Shown one piece after another: positions 36,672 to 45,834 of a DNA stretch of 64,000 bases. This DNA comes from Aeoliella straminimaris (GTDB taxonomy: Bacteria > Planctomycetota > Planctomycetia > Pirellulales > Lacipirellulaceae). Every line of letters begins with the position of its first letter. Position 1 is the stretch's first letter. Below the pieces are notes generated by a model. That model saw only the letters and a list, made by a program, of their open reading frames with translations, did not search any database and was not told the origin of the DNA. The position numbers and the translations under genes are program-made. The stretch spans positions 62,001 to 126,000 of the forward strand of contig NZ_JAMXLR010000003.1 in assembly GCF_024054565.1 (NCBI RefSeq). Direction: 5' to 3'.

Positions 36672-37970
36672 CTAAGCAATCTCGCGGGCGCCCGTTTGCA
36701 GGCGTTCAAGCCGGACCCGGTCGATCCGGCGGCGGGTAGCTTCAAGCACCGTTATCTTCAGCAGGTCGTTCCATAGGAGCGACTCGCCCACCGATGGCAC
36801 TCGGCCGAACTCGCTGAAGACAAACCCGCCAATAGTGTCGAAGTCGCCATCGTCTGGCAGTTCGAGACTCATGGCCGTGTTGATCTCGTCGACGTGCGCC
36901 CGCCCGGCCGCCTCGAAGACATCGTCCTCTTTCTGCTGGATGGCGTCTTCGACGTCCTCGTCGTACTCGTCGACAATCTCGCCAACGATCTCCTCCAGCA
37001 CATCTTCAATGGTCACCAGCCCCGCCACTCCGCCGTACTCGTCCAGTACAATAGCGATGTGGGTCCGCTCCTGCTGGAACATCTTCAGCAGGTCGTCCAC
37101 CGCCTTGGTCTCGGGCACGAACAGCGGCTTGCGGACCAGGTCGCGGACCGGCGTGGGGGGATCGTTTCCCTCGCGTGCCAATTCGGGTAACAGGTCCTTG
37201 CTGTACAGCACGCCCACAATGTCGTCGCGATTGGTGTCGTACACGGGGATACGAGTATGGCCCGACTGAATCACATCGGCCAGCAACTGGTCCCAGGGCA
37301 ACTCTACCGGCACCATGTGCATGTCGGTTCGCGGTGTCATGATTTCGGCCACGTCGGCGTCGGCCAGTTCGATCACGCCCTCAATCATCTCCCGCGCTTC
37401 CCCCTCCAGCAGGCCTTCGCGGTGCCCCTCGGTGACGATGGTGCGAATCTCTTCCTCCAGCGACTCCTCGTCCAACTGCGGCGCGGTGCGACCGAACACC
37501 CGGTGCAGCACGGTGTCCATCAGTTGGGCACAGCCAACAATGGGACTGGCGAGCACGGCCAACGCTCCGAACAGCGGCCAACAGTAGTACAAAACGTGCG
37601 CGGAGAACAGCCGGGAGGTCGTCCATGGAACGGCCACGCGGATTAGCGTCAGCACGAGCCCCAACAGCAACCCATGCACCAAGGCTCTGGTCCAGTCGAG
37701 CGGCATCTGGTGATTGCCCTCGCCCCACAGCCAGGCAACCGAGCTGACGATAAACGTGGTAATCGCGAGCACCGCCAGCACGTCCAGTCCGAGGGCTACG
37801 CGGTCGTGCGACCGGACTACCTCGCCGAACAGTTCCACGTCCTCACGTTTTTCGCACAGTTCGCGCAGGTCATGGCGCGAGAATCCTCGCAGCACCCGCG
37901 TGCCAACCGAAAAGAAACAAACCAGGGCGGCACTTACCATCGCCACCCATAGCAGCGGATCGAACGTCAC
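36672..37970 (-). CDS. CNNM/CorC-type transporter with DUF21, tandem CBS and CorC_HlyC domains
   Basis: A 432-residue hemolysin-C-like protein. The DUF21 membrane domain covers about residues 1-160. It is followed by paired CBS domains beginning IMTPRTDMHMVPVELPWDQL and ending EQERTHIAIVLDEYGGVAGLVTIEDVLEEIVGEI. A CorC_HlyC domain closes the protein (IGGFVFSEFGRVPSVGE). Relatives regulate or carry out Mg/Co efflux. The GTG start overlaps the YbeY stop as GTGA, so the two are translationally coupled, part of the phoH-HD-ybeY-corC arrangement seen in many bacteria. Confidence 0.94.
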   Translation of the reverse strand: MTFDPLLWVAMVSAALVCFFSVGTRVLRGFSRHDLRELCEKREDVELFGEVVRSHDRVALGLDVLAVLAITTFIVSSVAWLWGEGNHQMPLDWTRALVHGLLLGLVLTLIRVAVPWTTSRLFSAHVLYYCWPLFGALAVLASPIVGCAQLMDTVLHRVFGRTAPQLDEESLEEEIRTIVTEGHREGLLEGEAREMIEGVIELADADVAEIMTPRTDMHMVPVELPWDQLLADVIQSGHTRIPVYDTNRDDIVGVLYSKDLLPELAREGNDPPTPVRDLVRKPLFVPETKAVDDLLKMFQQERTHIAIVLDEYGGVAGLVTIEDVLEEIVGEIVDEYDEDVEDAIQQKEDDVFEAAGRAHVDEINTAMSLELPDDGDFDTIGGFVFSEFGRVPSVGESLLWNDLLKITVLEATRRRIDRVRLERLQTGAREIA

Positions 37971-38458
37971 CGCGTGGGTTCTCCATCACAAGTAGTTGGC
38001 TCCGAGGGATACACCAGCGCCCTGGCGCGATCGTCGGGTATGCCCAAGTCGGTTAGCCAGTAGGCTTCCGCAGCTCGCATCTTCTTCGCGGCATCGGCCG
38101 TCTTATCGTCCAGCCCCACCAGATGCAGGGTTCCATGCACGACGTACAGCAGTAATTCCTCTTCAGGACGGTTGCCATACTCCTGGGCGTTCGACGTCGC
38201 CGTGCCGGTACTGGCAATGATTTCGCCCTCGAGCGGTTGGCCAGGTTCCGAGAGGGGAAAGCTCAGCACGTCCGTCGGATAGTCGTGATCCAGATGTTGA
38301 CGATTCAACTCGTGCATCTCGTCATCTTCGACCAGGGTGACGCTAAGGGCCGCCTGCGAGTGGCCAGCGCCGGCGACAATGCGACGGCAGGCCTCTGCCA
38401 GCAGTTCGGTGTCGATAGATAAGAGGTTTTGGCGACTGGTGATCGCGATGTCGATCAT
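37967..38458 (-). CDS. ybeY: Endoribonuclease YbeY
   Basis: A 163-residue metal-dependent single-strand RNase involved in 16S rRNA 3' maturation and ribosome quality control. Hallmarks are LNRQHLDHDYPTDVLSFPL, GEIIAS and LLLYVVHGTLHLVGLDD. In the zinc motif HGxLHLxGxDH the last histidine is replaced by aspartate here, so the third ligand would be Asp. The ATG at 38458 is chosen over a GTG at 38494. It lies between the HD-domain gene (69-base gap) and the overlapping CNNM gene. Confidence 0.94.
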   Translation of the reverse strand: MIDIAITSRQNLLSIDTELLAEACRRIVAGAGHSQAALSVTLVEDDEMHELNRQHLDHDYPTDVLSFPLSEPGQPLEGEIIASTGTATSNAQEYGNRPEEELLLYVVHGTLHLVGLDDKTADAAKKMRAAEAYWLTDLGIPDDRARALVYPSEPTTCDGEPTR

Positions 38459-38527
38459 CGTTCCATGTTGGTTGCGTACCCACGTACCCGCCACGTGAGC
38501 CTGTTCCTGCGGGGTACCTCCCGCATG

Positions 38528-40798
38528 TCAGCCGGTTTTGGCTTTCTTTTCCTCTGGGTACTTCACTCGTCCATGATACACGGCCGTCAGCGATTTCACC
38601 AAGCTATCGCCTATTTTACGCACCTCTTCCAAGGTGAGTCCACATTCGTCGAATTGCCCGTCCAGCAAGCGTTTCTGCGTCAGCTGCTCGACCAGGTTCT
38701 CAATTCGCGAGGGTGTCGGCTCCACCAGCACTCGGCTGGCGCTTTCCACCGCGTCGGCCAGCATCAGCACTCCCGCTTCTTTGGTTTGCGGCTTGGGGCC
38801 CGGGTAGCGGAAGGAGCTCTCGTCCACTTCGCTGGCGTCGGGATCGTTCTCTCGCCGGTCGGTCGCCTGGCGGTAGAAATACTCCACCAGCGTGGTGCCG
38901 TGATGTTGCTGAATGAAATCGATGATCGGCTCGGGCAATTTGTTCTGACGCGCCAAGTCGGCACCGTCCTTCACATGGGCGATGATCACCAGCGTGCTCA
39001 TGGCAGGCACCAGCGAGTCGTGACGATTGCCGCCGGCACTCTGGTTCTCGACAAAGTACCCTGGCTTGAGCATCTTGCCAATGTCGTGGAAGTACGCTCC
39101 CACCCGCACCAGCAATCCGCGTGCACCGATGGCCTCGGCGGCCGCCTCGGATAGCGACGCCACGTTGATCGAGTGATTGTAAGTGCCAGGTGCACGTCGC
39201 ACCAGCTCCTGCAGCAGGGGATGCGCGGGGTCGCCCAATTCCAGCAGGCTCAGGTCGGTCTGCACGCCGTATAGTTTTTCGACCAGCGGCAAGATGCAGG
39301 TCATCAGCGATCCAGCGATTACCGCCCACAGGGCCAGCCAAAGAGCAACCTGCAACGTGTTGGAGAATGGATCGCCGTGCAGGGTGCCAACACCCAGGTT
39401 GGTGAAAAATGCCACGCCTGCCGCGGCGAAGCCGACGCTCAGCAGTTTGCTACGGGTGCGAATCGAATCGAGCACGATAATCGCGCCGGCCGTGGTAGCC
39501 ATCAGCACCACGGCTTCGTGCAGGTCGGCGCCAATGGCGGTTACACCAATCAGCGTGACCGCAGTGGAAAGCAGCAATGCCAGCGGCTGCGAATAAGCAA
39601 CGGCCATCGTCATGCCAAACAGCAACAATGGAATGACTTCCGCCTGGCGATGATAGCGGAAGGTCAGCCACATCAGCGCCACGGCCAGCACCACAGCCGC
39701 CAGCACGCCAATGAACCGCGCCAGGTCGCGCAGGATGCGGGGCTCCATCTTGTAGATGTAAAAGCCACACAGCGTATACAGGGCGATGTACATGCCGAAG
39801 TTCGCACCGGTATACGCCAAGGTTTGCTGCCAGGTGAGGTTCTTAAGACGCTGCGTGTGGCCCGCCTCCAGCAATTCAAACTCTGCCGCGTCGATGGGCG
39901 AGTCGCCGTGCGCCAGCACGTCCTTCCCCTTCACGTACTCCTTCATCACGGATGTCACGCCCTCGGCCGCAGCCTCCCGCGCCGCCCGCGTGGCGTCCTC
40001 GTTGAGGGTCAACGTCGCCGGCAGATCGTCATACAGCCGGGCGAAAATGCGATTGGCCAATTCCAGCGAGGGCAACTCCTGCTGCAAACGCCGCTGCACC
40101 TGGTCGCGGACGTTGACCAACAAAACGTCGTTGATCTGCTTAATGACGGGGGCCTGCGGGCTAGCGGCGTCCTGAATCTCGATCTCGGTACTGGTGGCCA
40201 GATCTTCGCGGGGCAGGTCCTTGAGGATCCCCCACTGCTCGAGCGGCTTCAGCACAGTGGACAGCGCGGTAGCGATCTTGTTTTCGGTGTCTTCGGTCAG
40301 TTGCTTGTTAAACGCCAAGAACTGCTCTGCCCGTTCCTTTTCGGTGGGCGCTGGCGTTCCTTCGGCGAGATTAGGCTGGTAACTGGCCCAAATCGCGGCG
40401 TCGGCTTCGTCTATCGACTTGGCACCGGCCAACTGTGCGAGCTCATTGAGCACCCGATTCTTGACTTCGATGATGAGCTGCGGATTCTGCGTATAGACGG
40501 CCGTGGCCGTATCCATCGCCTGTTCCACCGCCTCTTCGGTGGCGTCCGCGTCTTCCACCTGGAAGGTTACGCGGGCGACGATGTCGCGGTGGGGGATTTC
40601 GCCCAGGTGATATTCCAGCGGCGGCGCCCAGCCACCGGTGATGGTCCACAACAATAGCGCCGCCAACGCACAAATCGCCAACCGCAGCAGCACCGGCCCC
40701 CGACGCAGGTTGTGCGCAAGAGCTGTCCACCTTCCTGGCGGCAGTTCCACCGAAGCTACTCGCTCGCTTCGCGTTTTCTTGGGGGTGGCGGTGGACAC
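38528..40798 (-). CDS. 7TM-HD (PgpH-type) cyclic-di-AMP phosphodiesterase-like protein
   Basis: A 756-residue membrane protein with the 7TMR-HDED architecture. One N-terminal helix (about 33-55) comes first, then an extracytoplasmic region to about 340. A block of about seven helices (340-510) follows, then a cytoplasmic HD domain: GTYNHSINVASLSEAAAEAIGARGLLVRVGAYFHDIGKMLKPGYFVENQ, with the HD metal pair HDIGK. Relatives (PgpH/YqfF) hydrolyse cyclic di-AMP. Start is GTG at 40798. It is placed between phoH and ybeY as in many genomes. Confidence 0.94.
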   Translation of the reverse strand: MSTATPKKTRSERVASVELPPGRWTALAHNLRRGPVLLRLAICALAALLLWTITGGWAPPLEYHLGEIPHRDIVARVTFQVEDADATEEAVEQAMDTATAVYTQNPQLIIEVKNRVLNELAQLAGAKSIDEADAAIWASYQPNLAEGTPAPTEKERAEQFLAFNKQLTEDTENKIATALSTVLKPLEQWGILKDLPREDLATSTEIEIQDAASPQAPVIKQINDVLLVNVRDQVQRRLQQELPSLELANRIFARLYDDLPATLTLNEDATRAAREAAAEGVTSVMKEYVKGKDVLAHGDSPIDAAEFELLEAGHTQRLKNLTWQQTLAYTGANFGMYIALYTLCGFYIYKMEPRILRDLARFIGVLAAVVLAVALMWLTFRYHRQAEVIPLLLFGMTMAVAYSQPLALLLSTAVTLIGVTAIGADLHEAVVLMATTAGAIIVLDSIRTRSKLLSVGFAAAGVAFFTNLGVGTLHGDPFSNTLQVALWLALWAVIAGSLMTCILPLVEKLYGVQTDLSLLELGDPAHPLLQELVRRAPGTYNHSINVASLSEAAAEAIGARGLLVRVGAYFHDIGKMLKPGYFVENQSAGGNRHDSLVPAMSTLVIIAHVKDGADLARQNKLPEPIIDFIQQHHGTTLVEYFYRQATDRRENDPDASEVDESSFRYPGPKPQTKEAGVLMLADAVESASRVLVEPTPSRIENLVEQLTQKRLLDGQFDECGLTLEEVRKIGDSLVKSLTAVYHGRVKYPEEKKAKTG

Positions 40799-40893
40799 GG
40801 TCTAGCTGGGTGGATGAAGAACGGCAAACAACAGAAATGAAAGGTCCGAGACGTCCGCTACAGCCGGTCGGTCTCGCGTCACTCTGCGAAGGT

Positions 40894-41832
40894 CTATCCA
40901 GTTCCTTCCTCGTAGGCTTTTACGATGGCTTCCACCAGGCGGTGGCGGACAATATCGTCTCGCGACAGGATGACCTGTGCGCAACCTGGAATCCGCTTCA
41001 ATCGGGCGATGGCGTCGGTTAGGCCACTTCGTGTATGGGAAGGCAGGTCGACTTGCGAAGTGTCACCCGACACCACGACCTTGCTGTTCGAGCCCATGCG
41101 GGTAAGGAACATTTTCATTTGCGAGACCGTGGTGTTCTGGGCCTCGTCCATGATGATAAAAGCGTTGTTCAACGTGCGACCACGCATATAGGCCAGCGGC
41201 ACCACCTCGATCACATCGTCGGCCATGTACCGCTTCACCTGGTCGTAATCGATCATCTCGCCCAACGCATCCAGTAAAGGTCGCAGATAGGGATTGATTT
41301 TCGACAAGAGGTCACCCGGCAGGTAGCCCAAGCTTTCGCCCGCTTCGACCGCCGGGCGTACCAGCACAATTTTACGAATTTGCTGCGCTTTGAGCGCCTC
41401 AATGGCGGTGGCGACCGCCAAATAGGTCTTTCCGGTGCCCGCTGGACCGATGCAGAACACCAGATCGTGATTGCGAATGGCTTCGATGTACGCCTCCTGA
41501 CCAGGAGTGCGGGCTCGAACCGTCCGTCCGGCCCGCTTCACGTCGACCGGCTTGGTGTTGCTTTTAGGCGAATTACCGACCACGTTGTTGATGATCTCGT
41601 CCACTTGGTGGGGCATCAGCGCCCCCTCGCTGCCGATGGTCGATCGCATTTGTTCGAAAATGGCGGTCGCTTGAAGCACAGCACTTTCCGGACCGCTGAG
41701 ATGGATTTTCCCACCGCGCGTGGAGATCTTCGCCTCGGTCGATTCGCGAATGCGCCGGAGATGCTGATCCGACGTCCCGAAGAGGAGAATGAGTTGCTCG
41801 GGGCTGCCTACCGGAATTGATGCTTCGATCAT
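40894..41832 (-). CDS. phoH: PhoH family P-loop ATPase
   Basis: A 312-residue PhoH-like protein with an N-terminal KH-like segment (LILLFGTSDQHLRRIRESTEAKISTRGGKIHLSG). The P-loop GPAGTGKTYLAVATAIEAL, the block VLVRPAVEAGESLGYLPGDL, Walker B AFIIMDEAQNTT and TRMGSNSKVVVSGDTSQVDLP follow. Role is probably RNA-related, given linkage to ybeY. The start at 41832 is chosen by family alignment; frame continues upstream without support. Confidence 0.96.
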   Translation of the reverse strand: MIEASIPVGSPEQLILLFGTSDQHLRRIRESTEAKISTRGGKIHLSGPESAVLQATAIFEQMRSTIGSEGALMPHQVDEIINNVVGNSPKSNTKPVDVKRAGRTVRARTPGQEAYIEAIRNHDLVFCIGPAGTGKTYLAVATAIEALKAQQIRKIVLVRPAVEAGESLGYLPGDLLSKINPYLRPLLDALGEMIDYDQVKRYMADDVIEVVPLAYMRGRTLNNAFIIMDEAQNTTVSQMKMFLTRMGSNSKVVVSGDTSQVDLPSHTRSGLTDAIARLKRIPGCAQVILSRDDIVRHRLVEAIVKAYEEGTG

Positions 41833-42113
41833 CAAGAATCGCCGCAGCACTCGGGCCACTGCGCAAGGGTCAGGAAACTGGCGGGGCGCGCACGGTGCCG
41901 CACCCGACCAACAACTATACCTAATGAACCGCCACAACAGCTAGCCGCACGCTGAGCATCCGACGCAAGTCCTTACAAGCATTCAGATTATGACGAATAG
42001 CCCTATTATACCCCAGGTGGAGAGCTGGGGAGGGAGTTCGAGATCCCCCCGCAGCCATGCCATACCCTTGGCACGTTTGCGATTGCGATTCACTCGTGCG
42101 GGGGGCCGGCAGC

Positions 42114-42368
42114 TTAGTCGTCCGTCTCGCAGTTGGTTGAGGCAGGCTGCGGCGATTCGCGGAGCGAAATCCGATTTTCAACCCGCTGAACCTGAGGCAC
42201 GCTCCTCGCAATCGTTTCTGCGACTTGCTTCAAATGCATTGTGGACAACTCGCCGTAGAGAATCACAGTTCCTCGTTCCAAACGGCACCAGATAGCCTCT
42301 AGCTGGGGATATCCGTAGCGTCGAAAAGCAGAGCGAATGAGCGAATTGATTCGTTGCTGGGTATTCAT
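42114..42368 (-). CDS. BON domain protein (OsmY-like)
   Basis: An 84-residue protein with a single BON domain: INSLIRSAFRRYGYPQLEAIWCRLERGTVILYGELSTMHLKQVAETIARSVPQVQRVENRI. BON domains bind phospholipid surfaces, and in OsmY accompany osmotic stress responses. There is no obvious signal peptide. The ATG at 42368 has AAGGA close upstream. A longer open frame to 42608 is rejected because a near-perfect sigma54 promoter lies inside it, 105-121 bases upstream of this ATG. It belongs to the inferred sigma54 stress regulon. Confidence 0.85.
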   Translation of the reverse strand: MNTQQRINSLIRSAFRRYGYPQLEAIWCRLERGTVILYGELSTMHLKQVAETIARSVPQVQRVENRISLRESPQPASTNCETDD

Positions 42369-42878
42369 TTCCTTGGGGTGGTCACTAGGAGGTTTCGATT
42401 CAAGCAAGGCGGAGAGATAGAGGTGATGTGTCGCCTTTACTGTGTAAATCGCTTCACGACCTACCAACCTTAAGCAAAACACGTGCCACAGAGCATTCAG
42501 TAACGATACCGATGTCGCAGGGCGAGTTAGCGTAAAACAGGGTCGTCTCCAACCAATCGGCCAACACAGCTGCTCGCCAGTCCACCAGAACGGTCGCCTG
42601 GCGCTCACCTATCTGAAACAGGTATCACCGGGCGCATTTCTGGCCTCCGAAACATCAGCCCCTGGATTGCACTTCGGGCGAGGCATTTCGACGCCTTTCG
42701 GAAGTTTCTCGGCAGGTGGTATGAAGATTGCTGATAAGTAGACGCCCGCCCCAGTGGTCCACTCCAATTCCGCCTCAGTGCGCCGCACGGACTTGGCCGC
42801 TCGCTGAGTATTTTTTCGCCACTAGAACAGGAGACGCAAGCACGCGTCCTCTTCAAGTTACGTTTCTTGGGAGTTTGA
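42369..42878. other. Intergenic between the BON gene and the histidine kinase gene
   Basis: About 510 bases containing the leader and sigma54 promoter of the BON gene and the upstream region of the histidine kinase. No further gene is supported. Confidence 0.55.
42473..42489 (-). promoter_or_regulatory. Sigma54 promoter of the BON domain gene
   Basis: Minus-strand sequence GTGGCACGTGTTTTGCT matches YTGGCACGNNNNTTGCW at 12 of the 13 constrained positions. GG and GC are 12 bases apart as required. Transcription would start near 42462, giving a leader of about 94 bases. Confidence 0.82.
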
Positions 42879-45728
42879 ATGACCGCGCCGGCCGACGATA
42901 GCGAAATGGCGTTGGTCAAAGCGGGCAAGGCTGTCTGCGAGCACGCTGACCGGATTGTCTCGATGTGGATCGACCGCGCCCAGCAGACGCCGGAAATTCC
43001 CTACGCCCATCGCCAGCAGCTCCGCGATCACCTGCCCACCCTGCTCGAGCGAATCGGCAAGCAGCTCGCTGCGGGAAGCACGAGGTTGGATGGGCAAACC
43101 GAGGAGGCCGCGGAGAAGCACGGTCGCCAGCGATGGCAATTAGGCTGGCGCTTGGACGACGTGGTTCGCGACTATCAGACGCTGCGGCCGGTAATTGCGG
43201 AATTCCTGCTCGAGCAGGCCAACCTGGAGATGGAGCCCGAGTTGCTGTCGAAGATCGCCGAAATCACGGACGATGCCATCGTCGAATCGGTGCAAAGCTT
43301 CCTGGAGTTTCAAGACTGTTTCGACAGTGTCTCGCATCGTACTGCGGCGGAATTCGCGGCCATCATCTCGTCGTCCACCGATGCCATCATCAGTATGGAC
43401 ATCGACGGAACCATCCAAAGCTGGAACCACGCCGCCCAACGCATCTATGGATTCACCGAAGCCGAAGCGGTCGGGCAGTCGGGCAAGATCATCCATCCTG
43501 AAGATCGGCTCGACGAGTTCGACACCCTGCTGAACACGGTCGTGCGGGGGCACTCCATCAAATCGACCGATACCCGGCGCATGACGAAGAAGGGGCGTGA
43601 GGTGGCAGTGGCGGTCTCTGCCTCGCCGATTCGCAATCGCGATGGCGATGTAATCGGCTGCTCGACCATCGCCCAAGACATCTCCGACCGAGTACAGGCG
43701 GCCGATGCCCTGAAGCGAGCATTGGAAGACGCCGAGGCTGCCAATCGCACGAAGAGCCAGTTCCTGGCCAACGTGAGCCACGAGCTCCGCTCACCGATGA
43801 ATGCCGTCGTGGGCATGGTATCGCTGGCCCTGGATGAGGACCTCTCCGCAGAGACCCACGACAACCTACAGATGGCCAAAGAAGCGGCCAGCCAGTTGAA
43901 CCAGCTGGTCGACGACTTGCTCGATGTGTCGAAGCTGGACGCCGGGTCATTCCGGCTGGAAGATGGCCCCTTCAGCTTACGCACCGCGCTGGACGAAACC
44001 ATGCGTCTGGCTGGATTGAGGGCCTACCAGAAGGGTATCGAGATTGCTTGCCACATCGACAACGATGTACCCGATGCCTTGATCAGCGATTCGTTGCGGC
44101 TGCAGCAGGTCATCAATAACCTTGTGAACAATGCGGTCAAATTCACGGAGAAAGGCGAAGTGCTGGTCGAGGTCAGCCTGGTCGAAGCGGACGATTCGCA
44201 GTGCCAGATTGCCTTCCGAGTGAGCGATACCGGAATCGGCATCTCGCCGAAGGACCGCGAGAAGATATTTGCTCCGTTCGCGCAGGCCGATGCCTCTTCC
44301 ACTCGTCAGTTTGGGGGCTCCGGACTGGGACTCTCGATTGCCTCGCACCTGGTCGCTTGCCTGGGTGGCGAATTGACAGTCGACAGCACGCTGGGCGAAG
44401 GCAGCGTATTCAGCTTTGTCGGCCACTTCCGCCGCAACGGCGACCATCCACCATTCGAGACGCCGGCGGTGACCCGACATCACATGCAGAGCGTGACTGC
44501 ATTGGTGGTCGACGACCACGAGGCGAATCGTTCGATCGTACAGGAACTGCTCCAAAACTGGGGCATTCGGGCCGTGGGTGTCGAAACAGCCGAGCAAGCC
44601 CTCGATAAACTCCAGCAAGGCAAAACCCAGGGTCGCCCCTTCCAACTGGCCATTGTCGATGCCTTGATGCCACGCAAGAACGGCTTCGATTTGATCGAAG
44701 ACATGGCCGCTCTGGAGGAAGAGACCCCCGCCAGCATCCTGATGATCTCGCCCAGCGATCGAACGTTGCTGCGCGAACAATGCGAAAACATCCCGGCGGA
44801 CGCCTTCGTCGAGAAACCGATAAGTCAGTCCAACCTGTTTAATGCCATCGCCAGCATTTTGACCGACGGGGACACGGTTGAGGAGAAGCCTATGGGATTG
44901 GCAAGCATGTCTGGTGCACCTCGATCGCTATCCGTGCTGGTGGTGGAAGACACCAAGGCCAATCAACGAGTGGTGCAACGCGTCCTCGAACGGCGCGGGC
45001 ACCAGTGCACGTTGGCCAACAACGGACGCGAAGCCATCGAGTTCGCGCGTCAACAAACTTTCGATATCATACTGATGGACGTGCAGATGCCCGTGATGGA
45101 TGGCTTTCAGGCGACGGCTGCCATTCGTGAATGGGAGTCGAAATCACAGGTTCTGCCGACCCCCATCATCGCCATCACGGCCCACGCCATGCAAGGCGAT
45201 CGCGATCGATGCCTGGCGGCGGGGATGACCGACTACATCGCCAAGCCGCTGGATATTTTAGAACTGGCCCAAATAGTCGAGAAGCATGGACTCGTAGCCA
45301 AACCAACCCCCACGCCCACGATGAGCCCACCCACCCCCAACGAAGACCAACAGCCAGCCTCGGACCCAACTGTCTCCGAAGCCTCTGAAACCATCGATCT
45401 GGGCCCCGTCCTCGATCGCCTTCGTGGCGACCGGGGCCTGCTGGCCGATTTGGCTACCTGCTATCTGGAAGACTACCAGCAGCTGCTGCAGGGGGTGGAA
45501 TCGGCGGCCCAGGCGGGCGAGGCAGCAGAGGCCAGACGACATGCCCACAGCCTGAAGGGCCTGGCCATGAACTTCAACGCCAAGCAAACTTCCCAACTCG
45601 CGGCCGAGATGGAGGGAATGCTGGCGGCTGGCAAGGTGCAAGAAGCGTTGCAGCGGTTGCCCAGTCTCACGGAAATGAGCAACCAATTGGCAGAGTTGCT
45701 GCGGCCCCACGCCAGTGACACCGCGTAA
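42879..45728 (+). CDS. Hybrid sensor histidine kinase with RsbRD-like N-terminus, PAS, two receivers and Hpt
   Basis: A 949-residue soluble phosphorelay kinase. Residues 10-145 resemble the RsbRD N-terminal four-helix domain of general-stress regulators (MWIDRAQQTPEIPYAHRQQLRDHLPTLLERIG; QLGWRLDDVVRDYQTLRPVI). A PAS domain spans about 155-275. HisKA carries the phospho-acceptor His301 (ANVSHELRSPMN), and HATPase_c spans about 405-520 (NNLVNNAVKF, DTGIGI, GGSGLGLSI). Receiver 1 has Asp594, receiver 2 has Asp734 (ILMDVQMPVMDG), and a C-terminal Hpt domain has His890 (AHSLKG). No membrane helices, so it senses a cytoplasmic cue or partner. It converges on the sigma54 activator gene, its probable output partner, 106 bases away. 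Confidence 0.93.
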   Translation: MTAPADDSEMALVKAGKAVCEHADRIVSMWIDRAQQTPEIPYAHRQQLRDHLPTLLERIGKQLAAGSTRLDGQTEEAAEKHGRQRWQLGWRLDDVVRDYQTLRPVIAEFLLEQANLEMEPELLSKIAEITDDAIVESVQSFLEFQDCFDSVSHRTAAEFAAIISSSTDAIISMDIDGTIQSWNHAAQRIYGFTEAEAVGQSGKIIHPEDRLDEFDTLLNTVVRGHSIKSTDTRRMTKKGREVAVAVSASPIRNRDGDVIGCSTIAQDISDRVQAADALKRALEDAEAANRTKSQFLANVSHELRSPMNAVVGMVSLALDEDLSAETHDNLQMAKEAASQLNQLVDDLLDVSKLDAGSFRLEDGPFSLRTALDETMRLAGLRAYQKGIEIACHIDNDVPDALISDSLRLQQVINNLVNNAVKFTEKGEVLVEVSLVEADDSQCQIAFRVSDTGIGISPKDREKIFAPFAQADASSTRQFGGSGLGLSIASHLVACLGGELTVDSTLGEGSVFSFVGHFRRNGDHPPFETPAVTRHHMQSVTALVVDDHEANRSIVQELLQNWGIRAVGVETAEQALDKLQQGKTQGRPFQLAIVDALMPRKNGFDLIEDMAALEEETPASILMISPSDRTLLREQCENIPADAFVEKPISQSNLFNAIASILTDGDTVEEKPMGLASMSGAPRSLSVLVVEDTKANQRVVQRVLERRGHQCTLANNGREAIEFARQQTFDIILMDVQMPVMDGFQATAAIREWESKSQVLPTPIIAITAHAMQGDRDRCLAAGMTDYIAKPLDILELAQIVEKHGLVAKPTPTPTMSPPTPNEDQQPASDPTVSEASETIDLGPVLDRLRGDRGLLADLATCYLEDYQQLLQGVESAAQAGEAAEARRHAHSLKGLAMNFNAKQTSQLAAEMEGMLAAGKVQEALQRLPSLTEMSNQLAELLRPHASDTA

Positions 45729-45834
45729 CCATTCGGCTGCACGCTACCAGCGGGCGCAGTTCAGTCTGCCATTCGGTGACCGCCGTGCGGATCGACGGCC
45801 CCTCCCACTTCTATTCGGCCGCCACCTTTAAGCC

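Noticed and set aside
39377-40657. Long open frame of 426 codons on the plus strand
   Set aside because: It lies entirely antisense to the well-supported 7TM-HD gene; GC-rich codon bias keeps opposite frames open, and its translation is Gln/Arg/His-rich without any family motif.
42605-42928. Possible 107-residue minus-strand gene upstream of the histidine kinase
   Set aside because: Overlaps the kinase start, low-complexity Arg/Ser content, no motif.
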